Below, in pieces: positions 32,645 to 42,299 of a DNA stretch of 64,000 nt (the stretch's first letter is position 1; every line of letters begins with the position of its first letter). Position numbers and translations under genes: made by a program. The notes under the pieces are model-generated. The model did not search any database. It saw only the letters and a program-made list of their open reading frames with translations, and was not told where the DNA came from. The stretch covers positions 23,673 through 87,672 of the forward strand of contig NZ_NXLS01000008.1 in the NCBI RefSeq assembly GCF_003364315.1, given 5' to 3'. Source of the DNA: Helicobacter ganmani. Its GTDB lineage: Bacteria; Campylobacterota; Campylobacteria; Campylobacterales; Helicobacteraceae.

Positions 32645-33058
32645 TTATCTATGCAAAAATAATGAGCATGGTGCGCCTTCAAGCGTAAAATCCAAATGAT
32701 TATATTGTCTGTCTTGAAATTCACCATAACCAAACACGCGCGGAGTTTTGATATTAAAACTTTTTCCCTCTTTAACTGCAAGCACTTTCCCAAGCCCAAT
32801 CGTCAAGTTTGCCAACTCTTGTGAGAGGTCTTGCAAAGTCAAATCGTCTTTTGCATTTTCTCCAAATAATCCAAAAGATAGAATATTCAAAAACTCTTTA
32901 GAACTTACAAAAGTAACCGTTCCTTTGGTATCATCTCCAAAGATAAGATCAATGCTAGAGAGATAACCGCATAAAAGCTTATTATCACAACGTGTGGGGG
33001 TTTTCTCAAGCGTATCTTCTATGGCTTGGATAAATGCCTTTTCAATGATTCCTTTCAT
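32645..33058 (-). CDS. CheX-like chemotaxis phosphatase family protein
   Basis: The 137-residue product shows a CheX-like pattern: KGIIEKAFIQAIEDTLEKT, a beta strand (GTVTFVSSKEFLNILSFGLF), then the helix LQDLSQELANLTIGLGKVLA and SFNIKTPRVFGYGEF, where the ELxN-type motif (ELAN) corresponds to the CheY-P phosphatase site of CheX/FliY/CheC. Its place directly upstream of fliN agrees with a role in switching or signal termination. It is short for CheX and no biochemical data are implied. A TATAAT -10 lies 45 bases upstream. Confidence 0.65.
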   Translation of the reverse strand: MKGIIEKAFIQAIEDTLEKTPTRCDNKLLCGYLSSIDLIFGDDTKGTVTFVSSKEFLNILSFGLFGENAKDDLTLQDLSQELANLTIGLGKVLAVKEGKSFNIKTPRVFGYGEFQDRQYNHLDFTLEGAPCSLFLHR

Positions 33059-33102
33059 AAAAATGACCTTAATTTTAAGTTAAACAAAAATTATTAAAAA
33101 TC

Positions 33103-33108
33103 ATTATA
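33103..33108 (-). promoter_or_regulatory. -10 element of the CheX-like/fliN/fliO operon
   Basis: TATAAT on the reverse strand, 44 bases before the ATG at 33058. No GG-N10-GC sigma-54 element is apparent, so the operon looks like an early, sigma-70 flagellar unit. Confidence 0.5.
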
Positions 33109-33191
33109 GCTAAATTTTATTTATCTTTGCTGTAATTCTAATGGATTTAATAAGGATTTTTATTTAAAATTTTTTAAGATTATATAGCATA

Positions 33192-34181
33192 TCACAGCCA
33201 CTTTGGATTTGCGGTGAAACTAACAAGTAGCCAAATCTTATAACTTGGAATCTCTAAAGATTGTTCAATTTTGTTACGAATCACATCTATTTCACCTGCA
33301 CTCAATTTTGCATTTGCGTCTGTTACCAAAAGATTCACTTCAATCATAAAAAACCTTCCACTTTTTGCGACATGTGTATCATAATCCTCAAATCCATATT
33401 CTGCACTTAAATTTTCCATAACTTCTGTAATTTTATCATCTAATTCTTGAGGAGCAATCATCATCAAATCTTTAAGATTTGCAATAAAAATCTTAACAGG
33501 TGTGAAAGCCAAAAACACACTTAATAGCACAAGCAAAATCGGGTCAATATAACGCGTCAAAGATTCTTGTTGTTCTGGGTCAAACAGCACAATCGCCCCA
33601 AAAGCAAACAACGCTCCAAGATATAAAACACAATCAATTTTCCACTCTACATTATCCACACCAATAAGTTCAGAATCTAGTCGTTTAGCATAAAATCGCG
33701 TAAAAACAAAAATAATCAAGCAAAGCACAAAAGCACAAAATGTGTAAATTGCCGCTCCATTAATTTGTAAAGTATATCCCCCACTCAAAATATCCTCTAT
33801 TCCGCCTATTAGAGCATAAATACAAACGATGATGAGAATCAAACTCTTAAAAAGATTCACCATAGGTTCAAAACGAACATAACCATATTGAAACACATCA
33901 TCATCTTCACGATAAATAAAGCGTGAGGTAATCACACTCAAAAGTCCCAATCCTACTGAAACAAGCGCGATGATTCCATCAAATACGATTGCCGAGCTTT
34001 TAAATCCGAGCCCAAAGGCGATTCCCAAAATTGCCAACAATAAGGCACTATACATAGAAACTTTTAAGACAAATTGTTCTTGTTGATTGTTTGCTAGCAA
34101 AGATTGCTGTGTTTGTAAAGGCTGCAAAAATTTTTGACGCACTTTTCTACCATAATTACTCGTTGGGATTCTCAATTTCAT
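33192..34181 (-). CDS. Cation diffusion facilitator family transporter
   Basis: Proton-driven divalent metal exporter (Zn, Fe, Co, Mn or Cd type). The 329-residue product from ATG at 34181 (AGAGG upstream; an in-frame ATG 13 codons earlier lacks a ribosome-binding site) has about six transmembrane helices. Helix II carries the metal-site pattern SAIVFDGIIALVSVG (the family more often has HxxxD or DxxxD). The C-terminal cytoplasmic ferredoxin-like domain includes VMENLSAEYGFEDYDTHVAK and FMIEVNLLVTD. No His-rich loop is present. Metal specificity is not readable. Monocistronic. Confidence 0.87.
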   Translation of the reverse strand: MKLRIPTSNYGRKVRQKFLQPLQTQQSLLANNQQEQFVLKVSMYSALLLAILGIAFGLGFKSSAIVFDGIIALVSVGLGLLSVITSRFIYREDDDVFQYGYVRFEPMVNLFKSLILIIVCIYALIGGIEDILSGGYTLQINGAAIYTFCAFVLCLIIFVFTRFYAKRLDSELIGVDNVEWKIDCVLYLGALFAFGAIVLFDPEQQESLTRYIDPILLVLLSVFLAFTPVKIFIANLKDLMMIAPQELDDKITEVMENLSAEYGFEDYDTHVAKSGRFFMIEVNLLVTDANAKLSAGEIDVIRNKIEQSLEIPSYKIWLLVSFTANPKWL

Positions 34182-34337
34182 CAGCAAAACCTCTGTAAAT
34201 TTGGCAAAATTATAACGCATTTTAAGATTCTACAACAAAATCCCTCTTTTTAAATTCTAAGGAATGTTTTTGGCTTGTCAAAATTACAGATTTTCAAGTG
34301 TAAGCAAATCACTTCGCGGAATGCGCTTTAGCTTCGC

Positions 34338-34348
34338 CTCGCAAGGAC
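34338..34348 (+). repeat. Dispersed intergenic motif CTCGCAAGGAC, copy 1
   Basis: Exact 11-mer shared with 40100-40110 (reverse) and 42211-42221. All three copies lie in noncoding gaps with degenerate flanks (here preceded by GCTTTAGCTTCGC), so it is probably the core of a decayed dispersed repeat. Confidence 0.45.
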
Positions 34349-34440
34349 GAGAAATTAAAATTTATTTAACCAAAAATAGTAATCTTTAAAGATAATTTTG
34401 CTAGGATTGCGACTTTAAATCTCACAATAAGGAATCAATT

Positions 34441-35325
34441 ATGCTAAAAGTCTCTACACTTTTATCTGCTTCAGTTTTGTTGCTCACATTTGGTGCATTT
34501 ACCGGTTGTGGGTCTAATTCTAAAGATTCTTCGGAATCTAGCGCGACAAATGCTTCAAGCGAAAGCTTAGCCGTCTTTGCCAAAGAGCAAGGCAAGATAG
34601 ATATTGCAGGAGGCACTGCGCATATCCCAGTAATGAAAAAGGCGGCAGAAGCAATTATGTCGTTTAACCCTAACATCGCCATTAGCATTACAGGGGGTGG
34701 CACAGGTGCTGGAATCACAAAAGTTGGCGAGGGCTTGGTTCAGATTGGTAATACCGGACGCGCACTAAAACCCCAAGAAATTGAAAAATATCAGTTGGTT
34801 TCTTTTCCTTTTGCAGTAGATGGAGTTGCCATTGCGGTGCATAAAGAAAACCCTCTCTCTAATCTCACCAAAGAGCAAGTAAGCCGAATTTTCAGCGGGG
34901 AAGTCAAAAATTGGAATGAGCTAGGAGGCAATGAGGGCGTAATTAACCTCTATGTGCGTGAAGATGGAAGCGGCACACGCGATACTTTTGAATCCAAAGG
35001 CTTAAACAAAGGTATAGAGATTCCACAAACTGCAAATGTCGTCAGCTCCAATGGTGCGATGAAAATTGCTCTTGCACAAGATAAAAATGCGATTGGTTAT
35101 GTCGGAATCGGACATTTGGATTCAAGCATTAAAGGAATCGCATTTGAAAATATTGAACCCACTCAAGAAAAGACAAAAGAAGGTTCTTATCAAATCAGCC
35201 GCCTTCTCTATATGAATACAAAAGGTGAACCACAAGGACTAACTAAGCTTTTTGTGGATTATATTTATTCTAGTGATGGCGCAAAGTTTATTGAACAATC
35301 CGGCTATATCCCGCTTCCAAAATGA
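34441..35325 (+). CDS. pstS: Phosphate ABC transporter substrate-binding lipoprotein
   Basis: Periplasmic phosphate receptor of the Pst system, 294 residues. The N-terminus is a lipoprotein signal with a lipobox ending TGC (LTFGAFTGCGSNS), so it should be lipid-anchored. The binding fold includes IDIAGGTAHIPVMKKAAEAI, SITGGGTGAGITKVGEG, REDGSGTRDTFESKG and NAIGYVGIGH, the phosphate-contact segments of PstS. A TAGGAT -10 at 34402-34407 may drive the operon. Its stop overlaps pstC (ATGA). No Pho box could be identified by eye. Confidence 0.95.
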   Translation: MLKVSTLLSASVLLLTFGAFTGCGSNSKDSSESSATNASSESLAVFAKEQGKIDIAGGTAHIPVMKKAAEAIMSFNPNIAISITGGGTGAGITKVGEGLVQIGNTGRALKPQEIEKYQLVSFPFAVDGVAIAVHKENPLSNLTKEQVSRIFSGEVKNWNELGGNEGVINLYVREDGSGTRDTFESKGLNKGIEIPQTANVVSSNGAMKIALAQDKNAIGYVGIGHLDSSIKGIAFENIEPTQEKTKEGSYQISRLLYMNTKGEPQGLTKLFVDYIYSSDGAKFIEQSGYIPLPK

Positions 35326-36161
35326 AACTTGTCGCAATATTTGCGACAATCATAGCATTAAGCGGAATCTGCCTACTTTTTCTTGTGATTGGTGGGTTTG
35401 GACTACAAACACTTGCTTCCAATCCTAGCTTGACACTTCACTTTAGTTGGAATCCCAAAGCCAATGAATTTGGGGTTTTGACAATGTTTGTTAATTCACT
35501 GATTCTAAGCTTTAGCACATTGCTTGTTGCATTTCCTTGTAGTTTAGCCATCGTCTGCGTTCTCATCTTGCCGATGAAATCCAAAGCAACCAAGCTTTTG
35601 CAGAGTATTTTAAACTTTCTTGTGCGTTTTATGGGTTCTATTCCCACCGTGCTTTACGCCTTTGGTGCATTGTTTTTACTCGTTCCACTCTTAAGAGAGG
35701 CTTTTAGCGGAAGCGGGAGAAATCTGTTAGCCTGTATTTGTGTCTTGAGTCTCGTGATTCTACCCACAATGGTTTTGCTTTTAGAATCTGGACTTAAAAA
35801 ACCTTTTTCAAATCAGTATTTAAACGCTCTCTCGCTTGGATTGCACAACTTTGAAACTTTTTATTTTATCGTGATTCCAAAGGCTAAAGGTGTGCTTATA
35901 GGTGCATTTTTACTAGGCTTTGGAAGAGCCTTTGGTGATACAATGATTGCGCTAATGCTTTCCTCTAATGCCTTGAATTTTGCCACTTCACTTTTTGACC
36001 CTTTGCGTGTTTTGAGTGCGCATATCGCACTTATCACCGCGAATGAGAGTATCGGGGAGGCGTATAATGCACTTTTTGTTTCTGGATTTTTGCTGATTGT
36101 TTCCAATGCACTTTTAGCCCTTTTTGCACGTGGCATTTTGCATAAATCCAACTCACTTTAG
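35322..36161 (+). CDS. pstC: Phosphate ABC transporter permease PstC
   Basis: One of two membrane subunits of the phosphate importer. The 279-residue product has about six transmembrane helices and the permease EAA-like loop LNALSLGLHNFETFYFIVIP followed by GAFLLGFGRAFGDTMIALML. It overlaps pstS by 4 bases, showing coupled translation, and precedes pstA by 9 bases. Confidence 0.94.
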   Translation: MKLVAIFATIIALSGICLLFLVIGGFGLQTLASNPSLTLHFSWNPKANEFGVLTMFVNSLILSFSTLLVAFPCSLAIVCVLILPMKSKATKLLQSILNFLVRFMGSIPTVLYAFGALFLLVPLLREAFSGSGRNLLACICVLSLVILPTMVLLLESGLKKPFSNQYLNALSLGLHNFETFYFIVIPKAKGVLIGAFLLGFGRAFGDTMIALMLSSNALNFATSLFDPLRVLSAHIALITANESIGEAYNALFVSGFLLIVSNALLALFARGILHKSNSL

Positions 36162-36170
36162 GATTCTACA

Positions 36171-37049
36171 ATGAAACGTAAAATCGCAAATGTCTTTTAT
36201 CTCTTAAGTCTCTTGAGTTCTACTTGCGTTGTCTTGGTTGTTTGCTCTCTTTTGCTTTGGGTATTTTGGCGTGGAATCTCTGTGTTAGATTTACAACTCT
36301 TTTTTGGCAATACCGCACCTCTTAGTGCGATTTTGGGTAAAGCAGCAGTGTTTAATGGAATCTTTCCTGCAATTCTTGGGACTTTATGGCTTGTGATTTT
36401 AAGCCTCTTATTTGCGATTATTCCCGGAATTGGCTGTGGAATCTATCTTGCCTATTATGCCAATGCTTTTGAAAAGTGGTTTTTAAACACAATGGTAGAT
36501 ATTCTTGCAGGGATTCCATCGGTGATTATGGGGCTATTTGGATTCTTAAGCATTTTGTGGCTTAAAAATCACTTGCTACCAGAGGCAAACAGCTGCCTAC
36601 TCCTTGCAGCTTGTTGTCTTGCTTTGCTTGTTTTGCCTACACTCATTGCTACAACCAAAGAAGCTCTTTTATCTGTGCCGCAAGACTTAATGCTCAATGC
36701 TTTGGGCTTAGGTTTGCCTAAAGGCAAGATTCTGTGGTATTTTTTGCTCCCTGAAGCAAGAAATGGAATCCTAAGCGGTGCAATCTTAGCACTTGGTAGA
36801 GTAGCAGAAGACACCGCTGTGGTGATGTTTGTCGGTGCAGTGGCAAATGCAGGATTGCCCAATGGGCTTTTAGGCAAATTTGAATCCTTGTCGTTTTATA
36901 TCTATTACAACTCTCAAAACTATCAGACACAAGGAGAGCTACAAAACGCAATGGGAGCAAGCCTAGTGCTACTTTTCCTATGCGGATTTTTGTTGCTTCT
37001 AGGTGGAATCTTAAAAGGAATTGCAAAAAGGAACTCTAATGATTCTTGA
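36171..37049 (+). CDS. pstA: Phosphate ABC transporter permease PstA
   Basis: Second permease subunit, 292 residues, six predicted transmembrane helices. Conserved parts include GIGCGIYLAYYAN, ILAGIPSVIMGLFGFL and the coupling loop LNALGLGLPKGKILWYFLLP followed by GAILALGRVAEDTAVVMF. It overlaps the pstB start by 11 bases. Confidence 0.94.
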   Translation: MKRKIANVFYLLSLLSSTCVVLVVCSLLLWVFWRGISVLDLQLFFGNTAPLSAILGKAAVFNGIFPAILGTLWLVILSLLFAIIPGIGCGIYLAYYANAFEKWFLNTMVDILAGIPSVIMGLFGFLSILWLKNHLLPEANSCLLLAACCLALLVLPTLIATTKEALLSVPQDLMLNALGLGLPKGKILWYFLLPEARNGILSGAILALGRVAEDTAVVMFVGAVANAGLPNGLLGKFESLSFYIYYNSQNYQTQGELQNAMGASLVLLFLCGFLLLLGGILKGIAKRNSNDS

Positions 37050-37773
37050 AATGAAAAATTTAGGTGTGCGCTTTGGGGAGAAGCAGATTTTCTCTAACCT
37101 CAACTTGCAAATCAAACCTTATGGAATTTTTACGCTTTTAGGTGCTTCAGGTTGCGGTAAAAGCACTTTTTTACGCTGCATTAATCGGCTTTGTGAAGAA
37201 ATGGGTGGGGAGATTATGGGCGAAATTTTACTAGATTTGGATTCTACTTCTATGCAAAACATTCAGAGGATTCCACTAGAGATTTTGCGCAAAAATGTCG
37301 GTATGCTTTTTCAAACACCCCAACCTTTTAATCTAAGTATTGAAAAAAACTTGAGTTTGCCCCTCTCCTTATTGACAAACCTAGATAAACACGCAATTCA
37401 AGCTAAGATTTGCGAATCTTTGCAACAAGTAGGTCTTTGGAATAATCTGAAAAATCGTTTGCGAGAAAATGCTTTGCGACTTTCTGGGGGTGAACAACAA
37501 AGACTACTTTTAGCTAGAGTCCTAAGCCTAGAGCCAAAAATCTTGCTTTTAGATGAACCCACAAGTGCGCTAGATTTATATTCCCAAAATATCATTGAAG
37601 AATTATTGATTGAAATTGCTCACACGCATACCTTAATAATGGTTTCACATAATATTGACCAAGCATTAAGAATCGCGGATTCTCTAGCGGTAATGCAAAC
37701 ACAAAAAGGAAATAGCAACTTCTTAAAAGTTCCCAAAGATAAAGCAGCACTAGAAACTGCTTTGAAAATATAA
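37039..37773 (+). CDS. pstB: Phosphate ABC transporter ATP-binding protein
   Basis: ATPase of the phosphate importer, 244 residues from ATG at 37039 (AAAGGAAC upstream). Walker A GASGCGKST, Q-loop MLFQTPQPFNLS, signature LSGGEQQRLLLARVL, Walker B ILLLDEPTSALD and switch MVSHN are all intact. Typical PstB proteins are a little longer. No phoU follows, as in other epsilonproteobacterial pst operons. Confidence 0.95.
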   Translation: MILEMKNLGVRFGEKQIFSNLNLQIKPYGIFTLLGASGCGKSTFLRCINRLCEEMGGEIMGEILLDLDSTSMQNIQRIPLEILRKNVGMLFQTPQPFNLSIEKNLSLPLSLLTNLDKHAIQAKICESLQQVGLWNNLKNRLRENALRLSGGEQQRLLLARVLSLEPKILLLDEPTSALDLYSQNIIEELLIEIAHTHTLIMVSHNIDQALRIADSLAVMQTQKGNSNFLKVPKDKAALETALKI

Positions 37774-37839
37774 AATTATTTAGAAAATGGTATAGAAACA
37801 AAATTTTTGAACTTTATTAAATTTCTAAAATATTTTTGG

Positions 37840-37845
37840 TATAAT
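37840..37845 (+). promoter_or_regulatory. -10 element of the chemoreceptor gene
   Basis: TATAAT 51 bases upstream of the ATG at 37897, preceded by periodic T-rich stretches as expected for sigma-80/70 promoters of this phylum. AAAGGAGG follows as the ribosome-binding site. Confidence 0.6.
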
Positions 37846-37896
37846 TCCAATCTTTCAAAAAACTTAAATATTCAATTCTAAAAGGAGGTTAGGTAT

Positions 37897-40008
37897 ATGG
37901 ATTTTTTCAGAAACCTTAAACTGCAAACTAAGCTTAATAGCGTAATTGCCATAATTTTTATTGTTGGTATCATTATTTTAAGTTTAATTGTTACAAATCG
38001 CGTCAGTGAAAATATGCAACGCAATGCAAAAGACATTGTTGAGAAGTCCTCTCAAAGTTATGCCGACCATATCAAGGGAATTTCAGAAGAATTAATTACC
38101 ATCACGCGGGGGAGTTCTTCAATCCTCAATCACATTTTTGAAACTGCAGAAATTAGAGATTTAAGCTTTCAGAGGATTTATAATGTTGTAGAGGGAGTTT
38201 TTGATAGTTCCTCTAATGCAAATTATGGATTTCTCTATCTCAAAAACGCCCCTGCTCACTTCAGAGAGAATCCTTTACACATTACTCCAAGTGGTGAGTT
38301 TTTTATGATGCTTTATGACGAAGACACTTCCAAAAAGGGGGGGATTACCTCTAAGCAAGCAAGAGACACTTTCCCACAACTCGCAAGTATTCAAGATGCA
38401 TTACGAGAGGGTAAATATGGTAGCAATCGGGTATTTTTTGGTAAAACAAGAAAATTCCAAATCGGCGAAGATAATTTTATTGGAACAGGGCTAGTTATGC
38501 CCCTATTTGATAGTAGAAAACAAATTATAGGTGCAATAGGCTTTATCTTCAATTTTGAAACAATAGCAGCATATCTAAATGACCCAGACCAAAGCGTATT
38601 TGAACAAGATATAAGACTACTCCTAGATAATGATGGGTTAATTATTTCATTTCCGGATTCCAATCAACTCTTAAAACAAATTCAAGATGTGAATCCTACT
38701 CCCGGTGCGCAAAGCCTCATTAACGCAATCAAGGATCATCAAGATGGCATCTACGACTACACAGACACTCACGGCAATTCCAGCTTTGCAAGTTTAGAAA
38801 ACTTCTCCGTTGCAGATAATGAAGCAAGTTTTGCCGTAGTAACAACCGCACCCAAAAATTCCGTATTAGCCCCTCTTTATCATTTGCAATACACGATTGG
38901 CATCGCTTCATTAATCTTTATTGTTGTAGCAATGGGATTAATCTATTGGTATATTAAAGTCAATTTGGGGAATCGTCTGCCTATGTTGGTAAAAACTCTT
39001 GTTGCTTTCTTCCGATTCATCAACCACGAAAGCAAGGAGACTCAATTCATCAAAATCAATGCGAATGATGAGTTAGGAATTATGGGCAAACTTATCAATG
39101 ACAACATTAAGAGAACACAAGATTCTTTAAGAATTGACGAAGAAGCAATTGAGCAATCTGCTCAAACCGCTAAAGCCATTGAAAATGGAGATTTAACGGC
39201 AAGAATCGTCAAGCAACCTGCCAATCCGCAATTAGTAGAGCTTAAAAATGTGCTAAATAATATGTTAGATGTTTTACAAAACAAAGTGGGAAGTGATATG
39301 AATGAAATCCATCGTGTCTTTGAATCCTATAAAACCCTTGATTTTACAACAGAAGTAAAAGATGCAAAAGGTAGTGTAGAAATCACAACTAATACTTTAG
39401 GAGAGGAAATCCGCCAAATGCTAACGGCTAGTGCAGGGTTCGCACAAAATCTCTCTGCACAATCTTCCGAGCTAGAGAAATTTATGACCAGACTAACCGA
39501 AGGCTCACAAACTCAAGCAAGCTCTCTCCAACAATCTGCTGCAGCCGTAGAAGAGATTAACCAATCTATGGAAAATGTTAGCAACAAGACAAGTGATGCA
39601 ACAAGACAAGCTGAAGATATTAAAGGAATCGTAGGCGTGATTAAAGACATTGCAGACCAAACCAATCTTTTAGCCCTTAATGCAGCCATTGAAGCAGCAA
39701 GAGCAGGAGAACACGGAAGAGGATTTGCTGTTGTCGCCGATGAAGTGCGAAAACTAGCAGAAAGAACAGGAAAATCACTTGGCGAAATTGAAGCAAATGT
39801 GAATGTGCTAGTGCAAAATGTAAGCGAAATGAGTGAATCCATTAAAGAGCAAAGTTTAGGGATTTCACAAATCAATGAAGCGATTGTCCAACTAGAGACC
39901 GTTACAAATGAAAATGTTGAAGTCGCCAATATGACGAATGATATAACCAAAAATGTTAATGATATTGCACAAAACATCTTAAACGATGTGCATAAAAAGA
40001 AATTTTAA
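37897..40008 (+). CDS. Methyl-accepting chemotaxis protein
   Basis: Transmembrane chemoreceptor of 703 residues. Topology: TM1 about 15-37 ([19 protein letters not shown]), a large periplasmic Cache-type ligand domain (about 38-325, with [14 protein letters not shown] and [20 protein letters not shown]), TM2 about 330-353, HAMP region and cytoplasmic helices with the kinase-control tip [20 protein letters not shown] and [20 protein letters not shown]. The C-terminus is NDVHKKKF, the basic ending common to Helicobacter receptors, without an NWETF-type tether. A seven-base G run at 38337-38343 codes for KKGG and is in frame. The ligand is unknown. A strong AAAGGAGG precedes it. Confidence 0.95.
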   Translation: MDFFRNLKLQTKLNSVIAIIFIVGIIILSLIVTNRVSENMQRNAKDIVEKSSQSYADHIKGISEELITITRGSSSILNHIFETAEIRDLSFQRIYNVVEGVFDSSSNANYGFLYLKNAPAHFRENPLHITPSGEFFMMLYDEDTSKKGGITSKQARDTFPQLASIQDALREGKYGSNRVFFGKTRKFQIGEDNFIGTGLVMPLFDSRKQIIGAIGFIFNFETIAAYLNDPDQSVFEQDIRLLLDNDGLIISFPDSNQLLKQIQDVNPTPGAQSLINAIKDHQDGIYDYTDTHGNSSFASLENFSVADNEASFAVVTTAPKNSVLAPLYHLQYTIGIASLIFIVVAMGLIYWYIKVNLGNRLPMLVKTLVAFFRFINHESKETQFIKINANDELGIMGKLINDNIKRTQDSLRIDEEAIEQSAQTAKAIENGDLTARIVKQPANPQLVELKNVLNNMLDVLQNKVGSDMNEIHRVFESYKTLDFTTEVKDAKGSVEITTNTLGEEIRQMLTASAGFAQNLSAQSSELEKFMTRLTEGSQTQASSLQQSAAAVEEINQSMENVSNKTSDATRQAEDIKGIVGVIKDIADQTNLLALNAAIEAARAGEHGRGFAVVADEVRKLAERTGKSLGEIEANVNVLVQNVSEMSESIKEQSLGISQINEAIVQLETVTNENVEVANMTNDITKNVNDIAQNILNDVHKKKF

Positions 40009-40027
40009 TCCTCTTAATGAATCTCTG

Positions 40028-40045
40028 GAATCGCACCCGCGATTC
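40028..40045 (+). terminator. Hairpin after the chemoreceptor gene
   Basis: Perfect 7-bp stem GAATCGC/GCGATTC with a 4-base loop, 20 bases after the stop. It is followed by mixed, not pure, T-rich sequence, so it is a weak terminator candidate. Confidence 0.45.
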
Positions 40046-40099
40046 TACGATTCTATTTCGTTATTTTAACCCAAAATAAACAGCAGATTCTATTCCTTT

Positions 40100-40110
40100 G
40101 TCCTTGCGAG
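40100..40110 (-). repeat. Dispersed intergenic motif CTCGCAAGGAC, copy 2
   Basis: The same 11-mer as at 34338 and 42211, here on the reverse strand in the gap before mnmG. Confidence 0.45.
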
Positions 40111-40194
40111 AAAATTGCAAGATTTTTGCAACAATGCAAACTTGCTACTTCGTTTTTACCCATAAGAATAAATCCCAAACGACTCATTATTGGC

Positions 40195-40200
40195 TATAAT
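40195..40200 (+). promoter_or_regulatory. -10 element of mnmG
   Basis: TATAAT 27 bases upstream of the ATG at 40228, followed by AAGGAAGAG as ribosome-binding site. Confidence 0.6.
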
Positions 40201-40227
40201 TGCAAAATTTAAACTTCAAGGAAGAGA

Positions 40228-42123
40228 ATGGAATATGATGTTATCGTAGTGGGCGGGGGACACGCAGGAATTGAATCTAGCTTAATTGCTGCAAAAATGG
40301 GTTGTAAAACTTTGCTAATTACTATGCTAGTAGAGCAAATCGGTGCAGCAAGCTGTAATCCAGCCATTGGCGGACTTGGCAAAGGGCATTTAGTTAAAGA
40401 AATTGATGCGCTTGGTGGTATAATGGGTTACCTTACGGATAAAAGTGGCATACAATTCCGCACTCTTAACGCTTCTAAAGGTCCAGCGGTGCGCGGAACG
40501 CGTGCGCAAATTGATATGGATAGATATAAAATCCTTGCACGAGACATTTGCTACCACGCCCAAAACCTAGAAGTAACTCAACAGCTTGTGGAATCTCTTG
40601 TGTTAAATGAAAACAAAAATGCAGTGATTGGACTAAAAACCTCTATTGGCAAAACTTATTATGCAAAAAAGATTATTTTAACCACTGGCACATTTTTACG
40701 AGGCAAAATCCACATTGGAGAGAGCACTTCTAGTAATGGACGAGCGGGGGAGCCTCCTGCGTCTGCTTTAGGAGAAGATTTGCGCTCACTTGGACTTGAA
40801 GTTGGTAGGTTGAAAACCGGTACTTGTGCAAGGATTAAAGCGAGTAGCATTTGCTTTGATAACCTAGAAAAACATTGCGGAGATACTCCTGCACCCTTTT
40901 TTAGCCAAAAAACAAAAAAAGAGCTAGAGAATGACACATTTAATCCCACACAACTTCCCTGCTATGTAACCTATACTAATGCCAAAACCCACGCAATCAT
41001 TCGTGCAAACTTTCATCGCGCACCCCTATTTACAGGACAAATTGAGGGCATAGGTCCGCGCTATTGCCCAAGCATTGAAGATAAAGTACATCGTTTCAGC
41101 GATAAAGAGAGACATCAACTTTTCTTAGAACCTCAAACACTAGAAGCAAATGAATACTATATCAATGGCTTAACTAGCTCCCTACCTTTTGATGTCCAAG
41201 AAGCAATGATTCACAGCATTGAAGGCTTAGAAAATGCAGAGATTGTGCGCTATGGCTATGCGATTGAATACGACTATATCAATCCAACCGAATTAAAGCA
41301 CACATTGGAGACAAAAAAACTTAAGAATCTCTATTGCGCAGGACAAATCAATGGAACAACAGGATATGAGGAAGCTGGCGCACAAGGCATTTTTGCTGGA
41401 ATCAATGCGGCTTTAAGTGCGCAAGGCAAGGAGGAAATCACTTTAAAACGCAATGAGGCTTATATCGCCGTTATGATAGATGATTTGGTTACTAAAGGCA
41501 CAAAAGAACCTTATCGTATGTTTAGCTCGCGCGCAGAATATCGCTTACTCTTGCGAGAGGGAAACGCAATTTTCAGGCTTGGGGAGCTAGCCTATTCGCT
41601 AGGACTAATGGAATCTCAAGATTTCGCGCAACTAATGCAAGATAAAGCCGATATTCAAGAGGGTCTCCAATGGCTCAACAATACCCCCATTACACCCACC
41701 TTAGAGATGTTGCGATTCTTGGATTCTATTGGCGAGGAAAGAATTAGCGACAAGACGACCTTTGGCACAATTGTAAGCCGCCGTAGCTTTGATTTGCACA
41801 AGCTACTTAGAATCCAAGAAATCATAGAAGCACCCTTTTTGCGATTCTCTCCACGCGCACTAGAGGAAATTTTGGTAGAGGCAAAATATGCAAGTTATAT
41901 CCAAAAGCAACAAAACCTTATTAACAATATGGACAAAATGTTAAGCATAACGATTCCTCAAGATTTCATTTTTGATGGGATTCCGGGCTTAAGTTTGGAA
42001 GTGATTGAAAAACTGAAAAAGTTTAATCCTAAAAGCCTTTTTGAGGCAAGCGAAATCAGCGGCGTAACACCCGCGAGCTTGGAAGTTTTGCAACTTTATA
42101 TTCACCTACACAACAAAAGCTAA
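40228..42123 (+). CDS. mnmG: tRNA uridine-5-carboxymethylaminomethyl modification enzyme MnmG (GidA)
   Basis: FAD-dependent enzyme that, with MnmE, modifies U34 of certain tRNAs. The 631-residue product starts with the FAD motif [20 protein letters not shown]. It carries [20 protein letters not shown] (first family signature) and GLYCAGQ-like [20 protein letters not shown] (second signature), with the C-terminal helical domain ending in [16 protein letters not shown]. Length is normal. Monocistronic, with its own promoter. Confidence 0.97.
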   Translation: MEYDVIVVGGGHAGIESSLIAAKMGCKTLLITMLVEQIGAASCNPAIGGLGKGHLVKEIDALGGIMGYLTDKSGIQFRTLNASKGPAVRGTRAQIDMDRYKILARDICYHAQNLEVTQQLVESLVLNENKNAVIGLKTSIGKTYYAKKIILTTGTFLRGKIHIGESTSSNGRAGEPPASALGEDLRSLGLEVGRLKTGTCARIKASSICFDNLEKHCGDTPAPFFSQKTKKELENDTFNPTQLPCYVTYTNAKTHAIIRANFHRAPLFTGQIEGIGPRYCPSIEDKVHRFSDKERHQLFLEPQTLEANEYYINGLTSSLPFDVQEAMIHSIEGLENAEIVRYGYAIEYDYINPTELKHTLETKKLKNLYCAGQINGTTGYEEAGAQGIFAGINAALSAQGKEEITLKRNEAYIAVMIDDLVTKGTKEPYRMFSSRAEYRLLLREGNAIFRLGELAYSLGLMESQDFAQLMQDKADIQEGLQWLNNTPITPTLEMLRFLDSIGEERISDKTTFGTIVSRRSFDLHKLLRIQEIIEAPFLRFSPRALEEILVEAKYASYIQKQQNLINNMDKMLSITIPQDFIFDGIPGLSLEVIEKLKKFNPKSLFEASEISGVTPASLEVLQLYIHLHNKS

Positions 42124-42210
42124 TTTGCGTTCTTGCAAGCAAACACAGACAACAAAATAATCTATAATATGGAATCTCTCATAATTATAGATTACCACGA
42201 CCTACGAAAT

Positions 42211-42221
42211 CTCGCAAGGAC
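42211..42221 (+). repeat. Dispersed intergenic motif CTCGCAAGGAC, copy 3
   Basis: In the gap between mnmG and the protease gene, 20 bases after an 8-bp inverted repeat TCTATAAT/ATTATAGA (42161-42191). Confidence 0.45.
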
Positions 42222-42261
42222 AAAATCTAGCATTTTTATTTTAGTTTTAATGCGAATGTGC

Positions 42262-42267
42262 TAAAAT
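42262..42267 (+). promoter_or_regulatory. -10 element of the ctpA-pur operon
   Basis: TAAAAT 33 bases upstream of the ATG at 42300, preceded by an AT-rich stretch. It may serve the protease and the closely spaced purC-purS-purQ genes. Confidence 0.45.
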
Positions 42268-42299
42268 TGCACACTTAAAACTTTATTTTAGGTTGCTTT

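Noticed and set aside
38337..38343. G7 run in the chemoreceptor gene
   Set aside because: Shorter than the 9-13 base tracts of the sugar cluster; in frame and within a ligand domain. It could slip rarely, but evidence is too weak to call it phase variable.
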